In this document: positions 1 through 8,942 of the stretch, one piece after another | Numbering within the stretch: the stretch's first letter is position 1 | Layout of the letters: each line of letters opens with the position of its first letter | Source: Pseudomonadota bacterium | GTDB lineage: Bacteria; Pseudomonadota; Alphaproteobacteria; Rhizobiales; Rhizobiaceae | Reading direction: 5' to 3' | DNA: 64,000 bases | Assembly (NCBI GenBank): GCA_023404095.1 | Contig: JAEYDD010000041.1 | Span: 62,001-126,000 of the forward strand | Made by a program: the position numbers and the translations under genes | The notes under the pieces: generated by a model | Told to the model about the DNA's origin: nothing | Databases searched by the model: none | What the model saw: the letters and a program-made list of their open reading frames with translations, nothing else

Positions 1-2129
1 ATGTTGTAGCCGATGGCAAGCGCGAAGTTCTGCCGTATCAGGCGGTCGGCCCTGCGCGCGGTATCGAGTGCAAAGGAAACCGAGTCCAGCCCCTCATGCA
101 GGAAGACGAGGTCGGCAGCCTGGCGGCCGATGTCCGCCGCCGTCGCCGGCGCCATCGAGACATGTGCTGCCGACAGCGCAGGCGCATCGTTGATGCCGTC
201 GCCGACCATCAGCACCTTGGCGCCCGAAGCGACATCCCTGCCGACGGCCTCGGTCTTCTGCCGCGGGGCAAGCCCTGCCATCCAGCGCTCCACACCGAGC
301 TTCGACGCAACCCGCGAAACGGCCGCCGGGCGATCGCCGGAAAGAATACCAAGTTGCACGCCGCCCTTTCGCAGGCTGTCGATCGCCGACCGGGCAGCAG
401 GCCGTAACCGGTCCTCGAAGCGGAAGGTCTCCAGAGGGTGCCCGTCGAGGGACAGCACCACCTCCGAAGCGGCGGAGCCGTCATCCACCACGGCCTCACT
501 GCCGGATGCGAAGGCGCGGTTGCCGAGGCGCCAGACGCCCTCGGCAGTCACGGCTTCAAGCCCGCATCCTGGAATTTCGGTCACCGCCTCGAATGCCGGC
601 ACCGGACCGGAATGGGCGGCCGCGAGTGCTGCCGACAGCGGGTGGCGGGAATGGGTGGCAAGGGCTGCGGCCACAGCAAAGGCGCGATCGGGCGGAAGCG
701 TCCCATGCTGCGCCGCCAGCGGTTCACGGCCGATCAGGCGCGGCGTTCCCATGGTCAGCGTGCCCGTCTTGTCGAACAGCGCCGTGTCGATCTCGGCAAG
801 CCGCTCCATCGCCGAGCCGTCCTTGACCATGATGCCGTTGCCGAACAGCCGTCCGGCCGCGACGACCTGAACCACCGGCACGGCAAGGCCGAGCGCACAG
901 GGGCAGGTGATGATCAGCACGGCGACGGCGACGAGCAGCGCATGCTTCCAGTCTCCGTCGTAGAAACCCCAACCGATGAAGGAGACCAGCGCCAGCAGGT
1001 GTACGGCCGGAGAGTAGTAAGCGGCTGCCCGGTCGGCGATCCGGCGATAACGGGCCCGCCCGCCTTCGGCCGCCTCCATCAGGCCGATGACCTCCGCCAG
1101 GAACGACGCCTTGGCCACGGCGGTCGCCTCCACCTGCAACGCACCGGTCAGGTTCATCACCCCGGCCTCCAGAACGGTGCCCGGCCGCGCCGTCACCGGC
1201 ACGCTTTCACCGCTGACGAGCGAGCGGTCGACGTCGCTGACGCCGGAGACGACCCGGGCATCGACGGCGACACGTTCGCCCGCCGCAATCGAAAGACGGT
1301 CGCCGACCGCGATCTCCTCCACCGGGCGAAAGATCCGACTCCCATCCGGCTGCACCACCATCGCGCCACGCGGCGAAAGCCTTGCAAGGCCGGTGATCGC
1401 CGAACGCGCTCGATCGCGCATCACGTGATCCAGCGTGCGGCCGATGAGCAGGAAGAACAGCAGCGTCACCGTCGCATCGAACCAGGCATGCTCGGCGCTG
1501 TGGATCGTCTCCCAAAGCGAGACGCAGTAGGACAGCATCACGGCAAGCGAGATCGGCACATCCATGTTGGTACGGCCGTGCTTCAGCGCACCCCAAGCCG
1601 AGCGGAAGAAGAAGCGCCCGGCATAGATCAGCACCGGCCCGGCAATCAGTGCGGAGATCCAGTGGAACAGGTCGCGCGTGGACGCCTCGGCCCCCGACCA
1701 GACCGAAACCGACAAAAGCATGATGTTCATCGCGGCAAAACCGGAGACGGCGACGGCGCGGATCAGGTCGTTGCGAAGCTCGTCGTCCGGCGCCAGGGGT
1801 GCGGCATAGAGATGGGCGGCATAGCCGCGCGACGTCACAGCCGTCACGATCGAGCGCGGGTCAAAGCCGTCGCCTTCACGCCACCGAACCGCCACGCGCC
1901 TGGCCGTCAGGTTGACGCGGGCATCCTCGATGCCGGGAACCGCTGCGAGCGCACCTTCGAGCGTCGCGATGCAGGCGCCGCAGTGGACGCCGGGGACGCT
2001 GAGGTCGGTCTGGTGGAGACCGTCGCCGAGGTCCTTGCTGGCCAAAAGCAACTCCTCGGCCGAAGGCACGGCCCCGGTGCCCGACGCAACGTCGAGCGCG
2101 CCTTCCGTGCCCGGTGCGCAGCAGCTCAT
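1..2129 (-). CDS. fixI: FixI/CcoI copper-type P-type ATPase (3' end off window)
   Basis: P1B-type copper-transporting ATPase of the inner membrane that supplies Cu for cbb3 oxidase assembly. About 709 residues are visible. They show an N-terminal heavy-metal-associated domain with GVHCGAC, the membrane metal site CPC (ITCPCALGLA), the phosphorylation motif DKTGTLT and the hinge GDGINDAP. The frame is still open at base 1, so roughly the last transmembrane helix and the stop lie outside the window. The start ATG at 2129 overlaps the fixH stop (ATGA), indicating translational coupling. A fixS gene would be expected just beyond the left edge. Confidence 0.95.
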   Translation of the reverse strand, partial: MSCCAPGTEGALDVASGTGAVPSAEELLLASKDLGDGLHQTDLSVPGVHCGACIATLEGALAAVPGIEDARVNLTARRVAVRWREGDGFDPRSIVTAVTSRGYAAHLYAAPLAPDDELRNDLIRAVAVSGFAAMNIMLLSVSVWSGAEASTRDLFHWISALIAGPVLIYAGRFFFRSAWGALKHGRTNMDVPISLAVMLSYCVSLWETIHSAEHAWFDATVTLLFFLLIGRTLDHVMRDRARSAITGLARLSPRGAMVVQPDGSRIFRPVEEIAVGDRLSIAAGERVAVDARVVSGVSDVDRSLVSGESVPVTARPGTVLEAGVMNLTGALQVEATAVAKASFLAEVIGLMEAAEGGRARYRRIADRAAAYYSPAVHLLALVSFIGWGFYDGDWKHALLVAVAVLIITCPCALGLAVPVVQVVAAGRLFGNGIMVKDGSAMERLAEIDTALFDKTGTLTMGTPRLIGREPLAAQHGTLPPDRAFAVAAALATHSRHPLSAALAAAHSGPVPAFEAVTEIPGCGLEAVTAEGVWRLGNRAFASGSEAVVDDGSAASEVVLSLDGHPLETFRFEDRLRPAARSAIDSLRKGGVQLGILSGDRPAAVSRVASKLGVERWMAGLAPRQKTEAVGRDVASGAKVLMVGDGINDAPALSAAHVSMAPATAADIGRQAADLVFLHEGLDSVSFALDTARRADRLIRQNFALAIGYN

Positions 2130-2629
2130 GGTCTGTCTCCTGCAACGATCAGCCGGATCGTCTGGTGGAAGAGAACCTCCCCGCCGCGCGTCGTGCCGAT
2201 GTCGGCAATCCACTGGCCGGGCTCCATCTCCCGCACGGCAGAGTAGTTGCCGCCGCCGTCCGCCGCAAGCGCCAGCTGGAAATCGTCCCGCTCGTCGACA
2301 GGGCGCTTGAAGGTGATCGAAACGTTGTCGGCTGCGACCGCCGCCCCATCCGCGTCACGCAGCGTGTAGGTCACCCGCCGGTCGGCAATGACGAGCTCAC
2401 CGTTCATCCCGCTCGCAGCAAAGGCCTTGGCCTTTTCGACCTTGTCGTTGAACTGCTGGCTGGCGACGTAGGTGTTCTGCACCACGAGCCCGCTCCAACT
2501 GCTGACGGCGTTCCAGGCCATGAACGCGTTGACCGAGATGATCGTGCCGAAGAACAGCACCATTACCCCCAGCATATGCCAGCCGGTAAAACGGAACGGT
2601 AGTTTCTCGCGCTTGGCGATCGGGCTCAT
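2126..2629 (-). CDS. fixH: FixH/CcoH cbb3 oxidase assembly protein
   Basis: A 167-residue membrane-anchored assembly factor for cbb3 cytochrome oxidase. It has one N-terminal transmembrane helix (about residues 15-40, LGVMVLFFGTIISVNAFMAW), then a periplasmic beta-rich domain, as usual for FixH. It overlaps fixG upstream and fixI downstream by ATGA junctions, so the three genes form one translationally coupled unit. FixH is known to act with FixI in maturing the CcoN subunit; the exact chemistry is not evident from sequence. Confidence 0.93.
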   Translation of the reverse strand: MSPIAKREKLPFRFTGWHMLGVMVLFFGTIISVNAFMAWNAVSSWSGLVVQNTYVASQQFNDKVEKAKAFAASGMNGELVIADRRVTYTLRDADGAAVAADNVSITFKRPVDERDDFQLALAADGGGNYSAVREMEPGQWIADIGTTRGGEVLFHQTIRLIVAGDRP

Positions 2630-4218
2630 TTCGCGTCTCCGGGGGTATTGAAGTTGGCATCATAGGTACTGCGCTCGTTGCCCGGCCGGTCCTCGGCTAT
2701 CAGGCGGAATCCCTCGTCCGCCTCGTTGCGGAAGTCCTTGGGCAGCGTCACGAATACCTTCATGGCGGTCACCTTGTCGGGCGGAACCGGGATGTTGAAG
2801 CTGCGGCCGTCAGCACTGTCATGGCCGGCGATGCGCAGGGTGGCATTGGGCAGCCCCTCGATCGAAAGCGTGATGATGCGCGGCTCGGGGATCATGTTGA
2901 GAAGCTTGACCTCGTAGCCGTTGCGGATCGAGCCGTCCGATTCGATGACGTATTGGGGATTGCGGTCGTGGATCACGTTCAGCCCCAGCCGGTCACGCGA
3001 GACCAGCGCGAAGACAAGGCCAAGACCGGCGACGGTCCACACGAGCATGTAGAAGATCGTCCGCATGCGGAAGATCACCCGCCAGTCGAAGTGGCGCAGC
3101 TTGGGCGACAGGCTGCCATCGGCCGCACGCACGCGCGCCGGGTCGATCGGACGCGTTCCGCCATCGGTCGCAAGCGCCATGTTCTCTGTGTAGTCAGACA
3201 GCGTCGCATAGGCGATCAGGCCACGCTCCTTGCCGAGCTTGTCCATCACGCCATCGCAGGCGTCGATGCAAAGGGCGCAGGTGATGCACTCGAGCTGCTG
3301 CCCGTCGCGGATGTCTATGCCCATGGGACAGACCGCGACGCACGCATTGCAATCCACGCAGTCGCCGACACTCTCGCCCGCCGCGGCAGCCTTCTTTGCG
3401 TGTCGCGAGCGCGGCTCGCCGCGCCAGTCGTTATAGGTCACGACGAGCGAGTTCTCGTCCACCATCGCGCCCTGGATCCGCGGCCACGGGCACATGTAGG
3501 TGCAGACCTGCTCGCGCATCAGGCCGCCGAAGACATAGGTGGTGGCGGTCAGGATTGCCACGGTGATGTAGGCGACGGGCGGCGCGTCGAAGGTGACGAA
3601 GCTCATCAGAAGCTTCGGCGCGTCGGCAAAGTAGAATATCCACGCGCCGCCGGTAGCGATCGCAATCGCAAGCCAGATGGCATGTTTCGCAACGCGCTTG
3701 CGCAGCTTGTCGAAGCTCCACGGGCCGGCATCCAGCTTCATTCGCGCATTCCGGTCGCCTTCGATCGCGCGCTCGACCACGAGGAACAGGTCCACCCAGA
3801 CCGTCTGCGGACAGGCGTAGCCGCACCAGGCCCGCCCCACCGCAGAGGTCACGAGGAAGAGCCCGAATCCGGCCATGACGAGTAGCCCCGACACGAAGAA
3901 GAACTCCTGCGGCCAGATCTCGATGAAGAAGAAGTAGAAGCGCCGTGCCGCAAGGTCCACCAGCACCGCCTGGTCCGGCGCATGGGCGCCGCGGTCCCAG
4001 CGGATCCAGGGCGTCAGATAGTAGATGCCGAGCGTGATCAGCATCACGATCCACTTGAACTGCCGAAACCGCCCCTCGGCGCGCTTTGGAAAGATCTTCC
4101 TGCGCTTCTCGTAGAGCGGCTTGCGCAGCTTGGCCGAATTGACGGCTTCAGCGTCGAGCCGTTCGACCACTGCATCTTTCCGAGGTTCCAAGGCGTTGTA
4201 TATATTCATGATCGGCAC
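2626..4218 (-). CDS. fixG: FixG/CcoG dicluster ferredoxin membrane protein
   Basis: A 530-residue inner-membrane iron-sulfur protein required for cbb3 oxidase biogenesis; the family (CcoG) is implicated in reducing Cu(II) for FixI. Several transmembrane helices and the FixG signature CGYACPQTVW precede two [4Fe-4S] motifs, CVDCNACVAVCP and CITCALCIDACD (about residues 280-320). A C-terminal Ig-like periplasmic domain follows. It is the first gene of fixGHI. A perfect FNR/FixK box ends 43 bases upstream of its start, so low-oxygen induction is expected. Confidence 0.96.
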   Translation of the reverse strand: MPIMNIYNALEPRKDAVVERLDAEAVNSAKLRKPLYEKRRKIFPKRAEGRFRQFKWIVMLITLGIYYLTPWIRWDRGAHAPDQAVLVDLAARRFYFFFIEIWPQEFFFVSGLLVMAGFGLFLVTSAVGRAWCGYACPQTVWVDLFLVVERAIEGDRNARMKLDAGPWSFDKLRKRVAKHAIWLAIAIATGGAWIFYFADAPKLLMSFVTFDAPPVAYITVAILTATTYVFGGLMREQVCTYMCPWPRIQGAMVDENSLVVTYNDWRGEPRSRHAKKAAAAGESVGDCVDCNACVAVCPMGIDIRDGQQLECITCALCIDACDGVMDKLGKERGLIAYATLSDYTENMALATDGGTRPIDPARVRAADGSLSPKLRHFDWRVIFRMRTIFYMLVWTVAGLGLVFALVSRDRLGLNVIHDRNPQYVIESDGSIRNGYEVKLLNMIPEPRIITLSIEGLPNATLRIAGHDSADGRSFNIPVPPDKVTAMKVFVTLPKDFRNEADEGFRLIAEDRPGNERSTYDANFNTPGDAK

Positions 4219-4261
4219 CGTTTCAGTTCCCCGTTTGTGCGCCCCGGACGCCCGACGCTCC

Positions 4262-4275
4262 TTGACTTAAGTCAA
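4262..4275. promoter_or_regulatory. FNR/FixK box between fixG and the SRPBCC gene
   Basis: TTGACTTAAGTCAA is a perfect TTGA-N6-TCAA dyad and is itself fully palindromic. It lies 43 bases upstream of fixG and 113 bases upstream of the divergent plus-strand gene. The short distance to fixG fits a class II activator site centred near -41.5. Confidence 0.88.
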
Positions 4276-4388
4276 CAACGGGGCTTGGAGACGCCATCGG
4301 AGGATGCGACAAATGCGCCGGCCGCAATCGCGAGGCGGCACTGACGGGGTCCGCCCTCGATCCATATTCCGTGCAGGAGGAGGCAGGA

Positions 4389-4802
4389 ATGACGCTTTAT
4401 CCCGTCCGGATCATCCACCGGTCCATCGCCCGCGACTGGCGCGAGGTTTATTCCTTTGCGGCGCAGCCGGAAAACATCCGGCAATGGGCATCGGGGCTCG
4501 CCGCCGGACTGACGCCGGACGGGGAGGACTGGATCGGCGACGGTGGCCCGATCGGCAAGCTGCGCGTGCGCTTTGCGCCCGCCAACGCGTTCGGAGTTAT
4601 CGACCACACGGTGACGCTGCCGGACGGCACCCGCATCTACAATGCGCTGCGGATCGTTCCAAATGCGGATGGGGCAGAGGTCATGTTCACCCTTTACCGC
4701 CTGCCCGGCGTAAGCGATGAAGCGTTCGAAGCCGATGCCGCCCATATCGCCCGCGACCTGGAGGCATTGAAGGTCATTCTGGAAACGACGGAGATGTTTT
4801 GA
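4389..4802 (+). CDS. SRPBCC-type (START-like) polyketide cyclase/ligand-binding protein
   Basis: A 137-residue small protein resembling the SRPBCC/START fold (VRIIHRSIARDWREVYSFAAQPENI at the N-terminus is the usual first strand and helix; the quoted part is descriptive only). The ligand and reaction are unknown. The ATG at 4389 is chosen because a strong AGGAGG lies just upstream; a GTG at 4371 is in frame but has no ribosome site. Its stop overlaps the start of the next gene (TGATG). It sits, with that gene, between the fixNOQP and fixGHI operons and faces a shared FNR box. Confidence 0.7.
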   Translation: MTLYPVRIIHRSIARDWREVYSFAAQPENIRQWASGLAAGLTPDGEDWIGDGGPIGKLRVRFAPANAFGVIDHTVTLPDGTRIYNALRIVPNADGAEVMFTLYRLPGVSDEAFEADAAHIARDLEALKVILETTEMF

Positions 4803-5158
4803 TGGGTACGGCCGGCACGGATCGCAAGATCGACTACATCGAGTTCAACGTGGCCGATATCGCCCGGTCCAAGGCATTCTACGGTTCCGCCTTCGGCTGG
4901 ACCTTCACCGACTACGGGCCGGAATACTGCGAGTTCCAGGACGGTCGCCTGACCGGCGGCTTCACCACGCTGGCGCCCGTGAATGCCGCCGGCGGACCGC
5001 TGGTGATCCTGTTCGCCGACGACCTGGAGGACGCGCTCGCCCGTGTGGAGTCGGCAGGCGGCAGGATTGCCAGGCCCATCTTCCCGTTTCCCGGTGGAAG
5101 GCGCTTCCACTTTGCCGATCCGGACGGATACGAGCTTGCGGTCTGGTCCGACCGCTAG
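4802..5158 (+). CDS. VOC-family (glyoxalase/bleomycin-resistance fold) protein
   Basis: A 118-residue single-domain VOC protein: YIEFNVADIARSKAFY at the start and FADPDGYELAVW near the end are typical of the two beta-alpha-beta-beta-beta modules. Members are metal-dependent lyases, isomerases or dioxygenases, or simple binding proteins; the substrate cannot be assigned here. Translation is coupled to the SRPBCC gene by a 1-base overlap (TGATG), so the two are co-expressed and probably act together. Confidence 0.8.
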   Translation: MGTAGTDRKIDYIEFNVADIARSKAFYGSAFGWTFTDYGPEYCEFQDGRLTGGFTTLAPVNAAGGPLVILFADDLEDALARVESAGGRIARPIFPFPGGRRFHFADPDGYELAVWSDR

Positions 5159-5270
5159 AGAGAATGCGGTGAACTCCAGTTCAACGGATTTGCGCCGGAG
5201 CAACGTTACCGCAGCACTATCCGACGCGATAATGTGGCTCCAGCTGGAAATGCTCTGACAGACAAAGGAC

Positions 5271-5294
5271 GGCCGGGGCGTGGCGGCCCCGGCC
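5271..5294 (-). terminator. Hairpin downstream of fixP
   Basis: GGCCGGGG and CCCCGGCC form an 8-9 bp GC stem with a 6-base loop, just past the fixP stop and also past the VOC gene on the other strand. On the minus strand a short T-rich stretch follows. It is a plausible terminator for both converging operons, but it has no long U tract. Confidence 0.5.
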
Positions 5295-5321
5295 GATCCT
5301 GAAGGAAGATTTGACCGACGT

Positions 5322-6200
5322 CTATTCGCCGCCGCCCAGCGAGTGGACGAAGACGGCCAGCTGCTTGACGGTCGGCTCGCCGAGACGGGGCAGCCAGGCG
5401 GGCATGACGCCATGCTTCGGCGACCGGATCTGGGTGGCGATGGCCACCTCGCCCTCTCCCTTCAGCCAGATGGCATCGGCAAGGTTCGGCGCGCCAAGCT
5501 CGCGGTTTCCCTTGGCATCCTCGCCGTGGCAGGAGGCGCAATTGTCCGCGAAAAGCTGCTTGCCGGGCTCGACCATGCCCTGGTCGGCAGGCGTGCCGGT
5601 GAGGCTGACCACATAGGCGGCCACCTGCCTGATCTCGTCGGGCTGCAGCATGTCGCCGAAGGCAGGCATCTCCGAAACGTGCGTGTCCGGATCGCTTTCG
5701 AAGCGAATGCCGTGCGCGATTGTTTTGTAAATATCGTCGATGCCGCCGCCCCAGATCCAGTCGTCGTCGTTCAGGTTCGGAAAACCCTGCGAGCCGGCCG
5801 CACCGGAGCCATGGCACTGCGCGCAGTTGACCTTGAAGGCCGAAGCCCCGCCGGCAATCGCGAACTGCGCGAGCTCCGGATCGGCGACAATCTCCGTGAG
5901 CGGCGTTGCGGCGATCCGCTCGACATAGACGTTCTGCGCGATGCGGGCGGCTTCGAGGTCCCTGGCGACGTTCGCCCGGCTGGAGTAGCCGAGCACGCCT
6001 TGCGTGGCCCCCGTCAACAACGGCCATGCCGGATAGGCGATCGTATAGCCGATCGCCCAGAGGATGGTCGCGTAGAAGGTCCAGACCCACCAGCGCGGCA
6101 TCGGATTGTTCAGTTCACGGATCCCGTCCCACTCGTGGCCGGTGGTCTCGACGCCCGAGATCTCATCGACGTGCTTTTCGGCACTTGGTCTATCGAGCAT
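5322..6200 (-). CDS. fixP: FixP/CcoP dihaem cytochrome c subunit of cbb3 oxidase
   Basis: A 292-residue membrane-anchored dihaem c subunit that passes electrons into the cbb3 terminal oxidase. One transmembrane helix lies near residues 35-55 (WWVWTFYATILWAIGY). Two CxxCH haem motifs follow, CAQCH (about residue 125) and CASCH (about 220), with later Met ligand candidates. It is the last gene of fixNOQP, 4 bases after fixQ. Length is normal for the family. Confidence 0.97.
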   Translation of the reverse strand: MLDRPSAEKHVDEISGVETTGHEWDGIRELNNPMPRWWVWTFYATILWAIGYTIAYPAWPLLTGATQGVLGYSSRANVARDLEAARIAQNVYVERIAATPLTEIVADPELAQFAIAGGASAFKVNCAQCHGSGAAGSQGFPNLNDDDWIWGGGIDDIYKTIAHGIRFESDPDTHVSEMPAFGDMLQPDEIRQVAAYVVSLTGTPADQGMVEPGKQLFADNCASCHGEDAKGNRELGAPNLADAIWLKGEGEVAIATQIRSPKHGVMPAWLPRLGEPTVKQLAVFVHSLGGGE

Positions 6201-6204
6201 GATG

Positions 6205-6357
6205 TCAGTCCTCCTTGAGAGGGATTTCAGCGGCGCTTTCAGCGGCTTTGCGCGCGCCGGGCCGGAAGGTGAAGAGAACGACCCCGACGAAGAAGATCGT
6301 CATGGCGAGCAGACCCCAGCTGTCGGCGAAGTGGCGCATGGCGGTATAGGTTTCCAT
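6205..6357 (-). CDS. fixQ: FixQ/CcoQ small cbb3 oxidase subunit
   Basis: A 50-residue single-helix protein (METYTAMRHFADSWGLL at the start, then MTIFFVGVVLFTF) with a charged C-terminal tail. FixQ stabilises the cbb3 complex; it carries no cofactor. It lies 12 bases after fixO and 4 bases before fixP, in the standard N-O-Q-P order. I located it by translating the gap between fixO and fixP. Confidence 0.95.
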   Translation of the reverse strand: METYTAMRHFADSWGLLAMTIFFVGVVLFTFRPGARKAAESAAEIPLKED

Positions 6358-6369
6358 CTCGCGCCCTCC

Positions 6370-7101
6370 TCAGCGGTAGCCGCTGGCGTTGTCGTAGGTG
6401 GAAAAGTCCACCAGCGTGCCGAGCATCTGCAGGTAGGCGACGAGAGCGTCCATCTCCGTCAGCTTTTGCGGATCGCCGTCGAAATCGCCGATCTTCGCCT
6501 TCGGATAGCGCTCCAGCAGGCCGGCGGTGTCAGCATTCGGATCAGCCTGCGCCTTGAGGTCCGCGACAGCGTTTTCCAGCATCGCGTCGTCATAAGGCAC
6601 CCCCACGGCCCGGTTCGCCTTGAGGTTCATGGTGACGTCGGTCACCTTCAAGGGCGTCTCCTTCAGGAAGGCGTAACTGGGCATGATCGATTCCGGCACG
6701 ACGGAGCGCGGCTCGATCAGGTGCTGCACGTGCCATTCGTTCGAGTAACGGTCGCCCACGCGGGCGAGGTCCGGCCCCGTGCGCTTGGAACCCCACTGGA
6801 ACGGATGGTCGTACATGCTCTCGGCGGCGAGGCTGTAGTGGCCGTAGCGTTCCACCTCGTCGCGGAACGGCCGGATCATCTGACTGTGACAGACGTAGCA
6901 GCCTTCACGGACGTAGATGTCGCGTCCCGCCAGTTCCAGCGGCGAGTACGGACGCATGCCCTCCACCTTCTCGATCGTGTTCTCGAGATAGAAGAGCGGC
7001 GCGATCTCCACGATGCCGCCAACGGTGACGACCAGCAGCGAGCCGACCAGAAGCAGGGTCGCATTGCGTTCGATAAGTGCGTGTTTGTCGAGGATCGACA
7101 T
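6370..7101 (-). CDS. fixO: FixO/CcoO monohaem cytochrome c subunit of cbb3 oxidase
   Basis: A 243-residue subunit with one N-terminal transmembrane helix (LLLVGSLLVVTVGGIVEIAP) and a single haem c site CYVCH near residue 65. It relays electrons from FixP to the FixN catalytic subunit. The frame is open well upstream, but the ATG at 7101, followed by MSILDKHA, gives the family length and lies 11 bases after the fixN stop. Confidence 0.96.
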   Translation of the reverse strand: MSILDKHALIERNATLLLVGSLLVVTVGGIVEIAPLFYLENTIEKVEGMRPYSPLELAGRDIYVREGCYVCHSQMIRPFRDEVERYGHYSLAAESMYDHPFQWGSKRTGPDLARVGDRYSNEWHVQHLIEPRSVVPESIMPSYAFLKETPLKVTDVTMNLKANRAVGVPYDDAMLENAVADLKAQADPNADTAGLLERYPKAKIGDFDGDPQKLTEMDALVAYLQMLGTLVDFSTYDNASGYR

Positions 7102-7112
7102 GGTCGGTGCTC

Positions 7113-8744
7113 CTATTCGGCCGGCTGCAGTGCGGGTGCTGCGCCGGGGATCGGCGCCTCGTCGCGCTGGTAGCCGAGGATGGTCATGGTGACGTTGAAG
7201 GCCATGATCAACGCACCGGCGAGGAACAGGCCGCCGCCGATGGCGCGCAGGACGTAGTAAGGGATCATCGCTGCCACGGTTTCGGCGAACGAGTAGACGA
7301 GGAAGCCCTGGCCGTCGTACTCGCGCCACATCAGGCCCTGCTGGATGCCGGCGACCCACATCACCGCGGCGTAGACGACAATGCCGAGAGTGGCGAGCCA
7401 GAAGTGCCAGTTGACCATGCGGATCGAATAGAGCCGCTCGCGGTTCCAAAGCTTCGGCACGAGGAAGTAGATCGCGCCGAAGGTAATCAGGCCGTTCCAG
7501 CCGAGCGCACCGGAATGCACATGGCCGATGGTCCAGTCGGTGTAGTGGCTGAGCGAGTTGACCGCGCGGATCGACATCATCGGCCCCTCGAAGGTCGCCA
7601 TGCCGTAGAAGGCGATGGCCATGACCATCATGCGTACGATCGGATCGGTGCGGATCTTGTCCCAGGCGCCCGAGAGCGTCATCAGGCCGTTGATCATCCC
7701 ACCCCAGGAGGGCATCCAAAGCATGATCGAGAACACCATCCCGAGCGTCTGCGCCCAGTCCGGCAGCGCGGTATAGTGCAGATGGTGCGGACCAGCCCAG
7801 ATGTAGAGGAAGATCAGCGCCCAGAAGTGGATGATCGATAGACGGTACGAATAGACGGGGCGGTTCACCTGCTTTGGCACGAAGTAATACATCATGCCGA
7901 GGAAGCCCGCGGTGAGGAAGAAGCCCACGGCATTGTGGCCGTACCACCACTGGGTCAATGCATCCTGCACGCCCGAGAAAGCTGAATAGCTCTTCACGCC
8001 GAGGAAGGACACCGGCACCGCCAGGTTGTTGACGATGTGCAGCATGGCGACCGTGACGATGAACGACAGGAAGAACCAGTTCGCCACGTAGATATGCGGC
8101 TCCTTACGTTTCAGGATCGTCCCGAGGAAGGCGACCAGATAGGCGACCCAGACGACGGTGAGCCACAGATCCACGTACCATTCCGGCTCGGCATACTCGC
8201 GCCCCTGCGTGATGCCCAGCAGGTAGCCGGTCGCGGCCATGACGATGAACAGCTGATAGCCCCAGAACACGAACCAGCCGAGATTGCCGCCGAAGAGACG
8301 CGCACGCGAGGTGCGCTGGACGACGTAGAACGACGTCGCGATCAGCGCATTGCCGCCGAAGGCGAAGATCACCGCGGACGTATGCAGCGGACGCATGCGG
8401 CCGAAGTTGAACCAGGGCTCGATGTTGAGATCGGGAAAGGCAAGCTGCAGCGCCACGACCACGCCGACGAGAAAGCCGACGACGCCCCAGAAGACCGTGG
8501 CGATGACGCCGTACCGGATGACGTCATCGAAGTACGGGTTCGCGCCCGCCATGTTGCCGTAGCCGCCGGGAACGGGATACGGCGCAAACGACACGCGCCG
8601 CAGCATCACCACCGTACTGCCCAGCAGCACGAAAAACAGCACCCACATATGGGCCTGGAACAAACTGTCATGCGCAAATGCCGCACCGAGAAGCGCAAAG
8701 AACGCCCCCACCGCAAGCAGCGCGGTTTCAAATCCATATTTCAT
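7113..8744 (-). CDS. fixN: FixN/CcoN catalytic subunit of cbb3 oxidase
   Basis: A 543-residue haem-copper oxidase subunit I of the C family, a multi-helix inner-membrane protein that reduces O2 at high affinity. Conserved His ligands appear in HTSAVIFAFGG, HNAVGFFLTAGFLG, AGPHHLHYT and HVHSGALGWNG. Start choice: ATG at 8744 (MKYGFETALL) matches the usual FixN N-terminus; in-frame ATG at 8753 and TTG at 8759 are alternatives. A perfect FNR box lies 118 bases upstream. Confidence 0.97.
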   Translation of the reverse strand: MKYGFETALLAVGAFFALLGAAFAHDSLFQAHMWVLFFVLLGSTVVMLRRVSFAPYPVPGGYGNMAGANPYFDDVIRYGVIATVFWGVVGFLVGVVVALQLAFPDLNIEPWFNFGRMRPLHTSAVIFAFGGNALIATSFYVVQRTSRARLFGGNLGWFVFWGYQLFIVMAATGYLLGITQGREYAEPEWYVDLWLTVVWVAYLVAFLGTILKRKEPHIYVANWFFLSFIVTVAMLHIVNNLAVPVSFLGVKSYSAFSGVQDALTQWWYGHNAVGFFLTAGFLGMMYYFVPKQVNRPVYSYRLSIIHFWALIFLYIWAGPHHLHYTALPDWAQTLGMVFSIMLWMPSWGGMINGLMTLSGAWDKIRTDPIVRMMVMAIAFYGMATFEGPMMSIRAVNSLSHYTDWTIGHVHSGALGWNGLITFGAIYFLVPKLWNRERLYSIRMVNWHFWLATLGIVVYAAVMWVAGIQQGLMWREYDGQGFLVYSFAETVAAMIPYYVLRAIGGGLFLAGALIMAFNVTMTILGYQRDEAPIPGAAPALQPAE

Positions 8745-8862
8745 CGTTGGCATCCCCAACTCAACGTGCCCAGCTCAACGAGCGTTACGTGCCGGAAGGG
8801 GATTCGCTCGAAACCCGTCACGGCAGTCAGGGCAGTGCTCGCAGAAGCGTGAAGGCTCAGCC

Positions 8863-8876
8863 TTGATGCAGATCAA
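8863..8876. promoter_or_regulatory. FNR/FixK box between fixN and the hemerythrin gene
   Basis: TTGATGCAGATCAA fits TTGA-N6-TCAA exactly. It is 118 bases upstream of fixN and 66 bases upstream of the divergent hemerythrin gene, so a single dimer site may serve either or both. Confidence 0.85.
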
Positions 8877-8942
8877 CGCGAGGTTTCAATCGCGCAGGCA
8901 TCAATGTCGCCAGATTGAAGTTTCAGGACGAGGAACGGGCCA

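Noticed and set aside
438..2246. 602-residue open frame on the plus strand
   Set aside because: It is antisense to fixI, with an Arg/His/Asp-rich composition typical of GC-rich shadow frames.
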